From Lineus longissimus (taxonomy: Eukaryota > Nemertea > Pilidiophora > Heteronemertea > Lineidae), in assembly GCF_910592395.1 (NCBI RefSeq), contig NC_088318.1, positions 2,170,001 through 2,234,000 of the forward strand: DNA of 64,000 bases, in the 5' to 3' direction. Both the position numbers and the translations under genes were made by a program. The notes below the pieces were generated by a model that was not told the DNA's origin, did not search any database, and saw nothing but the letters and a program-made list of their open reading frames with translations. Shown here piece after piece: positions 62,865 to 64,000 of the stretch (its first letter is position 1; each line of letters starts with the position of its first letter).

Positions 62865-64000
62865 TACATGCATGTAAGTTATGGTGACCCCAGGGCCTAG
62901 AAAATATGTCAGATTACTGTTTGTGTCTACCCCAATGAATGGAATGACCATTGACAGTGCGGGGATGTTATAACATGACTTGATGTCATCATGGGACCTC
63001 CAAGGGACAAGCTTACGTGCCAAAAAGCTTGTACCCGTGTTCAGTACATGTACCTCGATACGAAAATCAGGGGCAGAATTTAATGTTGTCACCTGAATAG
63101 TCTACTGTCAGTGGCAACGTTTACTTTGATATTGTTGTTCATTGACACTCTTTCCTGATTTCCTTTTCAGATCAATACATCTAAATGATCATGTGATTGT
63201 CTTCCATCCAGGACGTCTGCAAGCTTTGATGATATCAATACTACACTGTTGTTGTCGAGGAACGTACGCTCAATATCAAATCGTCAAGTAATAAACACAA
63301 ATCAAGAATTTATCTCATCATTGTCAGAACTCTCCTAAATGTTTGTTGTCATTGTTGTGAAGATCTCTGTGGGACATTTCTCAACCACTTCTATAGGATG
63401 TACCGATATTTCGGTCCAGTGTATCATTATGTATGCTACGATAACCTGAATTACTGGTCTCATGACATAATGCATTGCAATGCATGTTGGAATGCATGAC
63501 ATCAAATTAGAGTTGTTAATATTTTTGTTGCAATGGCCATTTTTTGGTTGCTTCTACAGTTAACAGTTTACAGTCTACAGTTTACATTTCTACTGTTGTT
63601 TTGGTAAAAGCATACGTCAGATTAGGAAGATAGGAATTTTCAAACTTTGTGATTGTTTGTGCCGTGTGACTGTGATTCGTCGTGTATATATATCTTTAAT
63701 TTTTTACAACTAATGTAATCATCATGATTTTAAAATAATGACCATCATGTAAAAATGTAACTCTCCATTGTCGAAATTGAATAGGTTGAGAATTTTATTG
63801 AAATTGTTTGATCTTGCATTATCTGTCAATCCGAGTGAATAGTGCAGGGTGTTGAAACCTCCGATACAATCAGCAAATGTTTTGCTTTGTAGAATACAAA
63901 GTTATCTGACAGAAGCATCCAACTGGGCAGATTGGGGAGTAAATTCATACCTCTGGATTTCAAAGCCTGTGAAATCAACGAACGGGTGTGTATTATCTTA
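62865..64000 (+). other. Nucleotidase 3' UTR and downstream flank
   Basis: A donor (CAT/GTAAGT at 62874) lies 9 nt after the stop and an acceptor (TCCTTTTCAG) ends at 63170, suggesting a 3' UTR intron too close to the stop to trigger decay. AATAAA at 63290-63295 is a candidate poly(A) signal. No gene is seen from there to the window end. Confidence 0.5.

Noticed and set aside
1-64000. CRISPR array, operon or prokaryotic defence system
   Set aside because: All repeats are adjacent tandem or inverted types without spacers, and every gene has animal exon-intron structure.

Overview
The window is eukaryotic nuclear DNA from an animal. Its genes have many short exons with GT-AG introns of about 0.2-2 kb, AATAAA signals and animal-specific families (BBSome, katanin p80, lysosomal carboxypeptidase). 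Short non-autonomous DNA transposons, minisatellites and tRNA-like fragments are abundant. Compact introns and family resemblance suggest a marine invertebrate, either an invertebrate deuterostome or a lophotrochozoan; the sequence does not let me choose. A run of 100 N at 41656-41755 marks an assembly gap.

Layout: 1-6.1 kb is repeat-rich (a 48-bp tandem array, two foldback elements holding tRNA-like pieces, a hAT-like MITE) and contains exon-like fragments I could not identify, around a compact CpG-containing promoter candidate at 3.83-3.93 kb. Then come eight genes, each reconstructed exon by exon with phases that close: BBS4 (+, 6172-12123), a TMEM143-like gene (-, 13548-22062) whose last two coding exons are duplicated in tandem, GINS2 (+, 23025-24816), a C8orf82/UPF0598 homologue (-, 25812-27195), KATNB1 (+, 27832-34820), NUDT19 (-, 38712-40442), CTSA (+, 43835-49128) and a cytosolic UshA-type 5'-nucleotidase-like gene (+, 52639-62864). 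Neighbours mostly alternate strand, giving head-to-head promoters (TMEM143/GINS2, C8orf82/KATNB1, NUDT19/CTSA) and tail-to-tail ends (BBS4/TMEM143, GINS2/C8orf82, KATNB1/NUDT19).

The genes do not form one pathway. They are housekeeping genes: cilium trafficking (BBS4), microtubule severing (KATNB1), DNA replication (GINS2), mitochondrial proteins (TMEM143-like, C8orf82), peroxisomal CoA/nucleotide hydrolysis (NUDT19), lysosomal proteolysis (CTSA) and nucleotide or sugar-phosphate hydrolysis. The most interesting points are the duplicated alternative C-terminal exon pair of the TMEM143-like gene, a minisatellite next to it that has copied that gene's 3' splice site about eleven times, two base-identical 120-bp palindromic elements in introns of BBS4 and CTSA, and a chain of RRxS-bearing exons at the C terminus of the nucleotidase gene.
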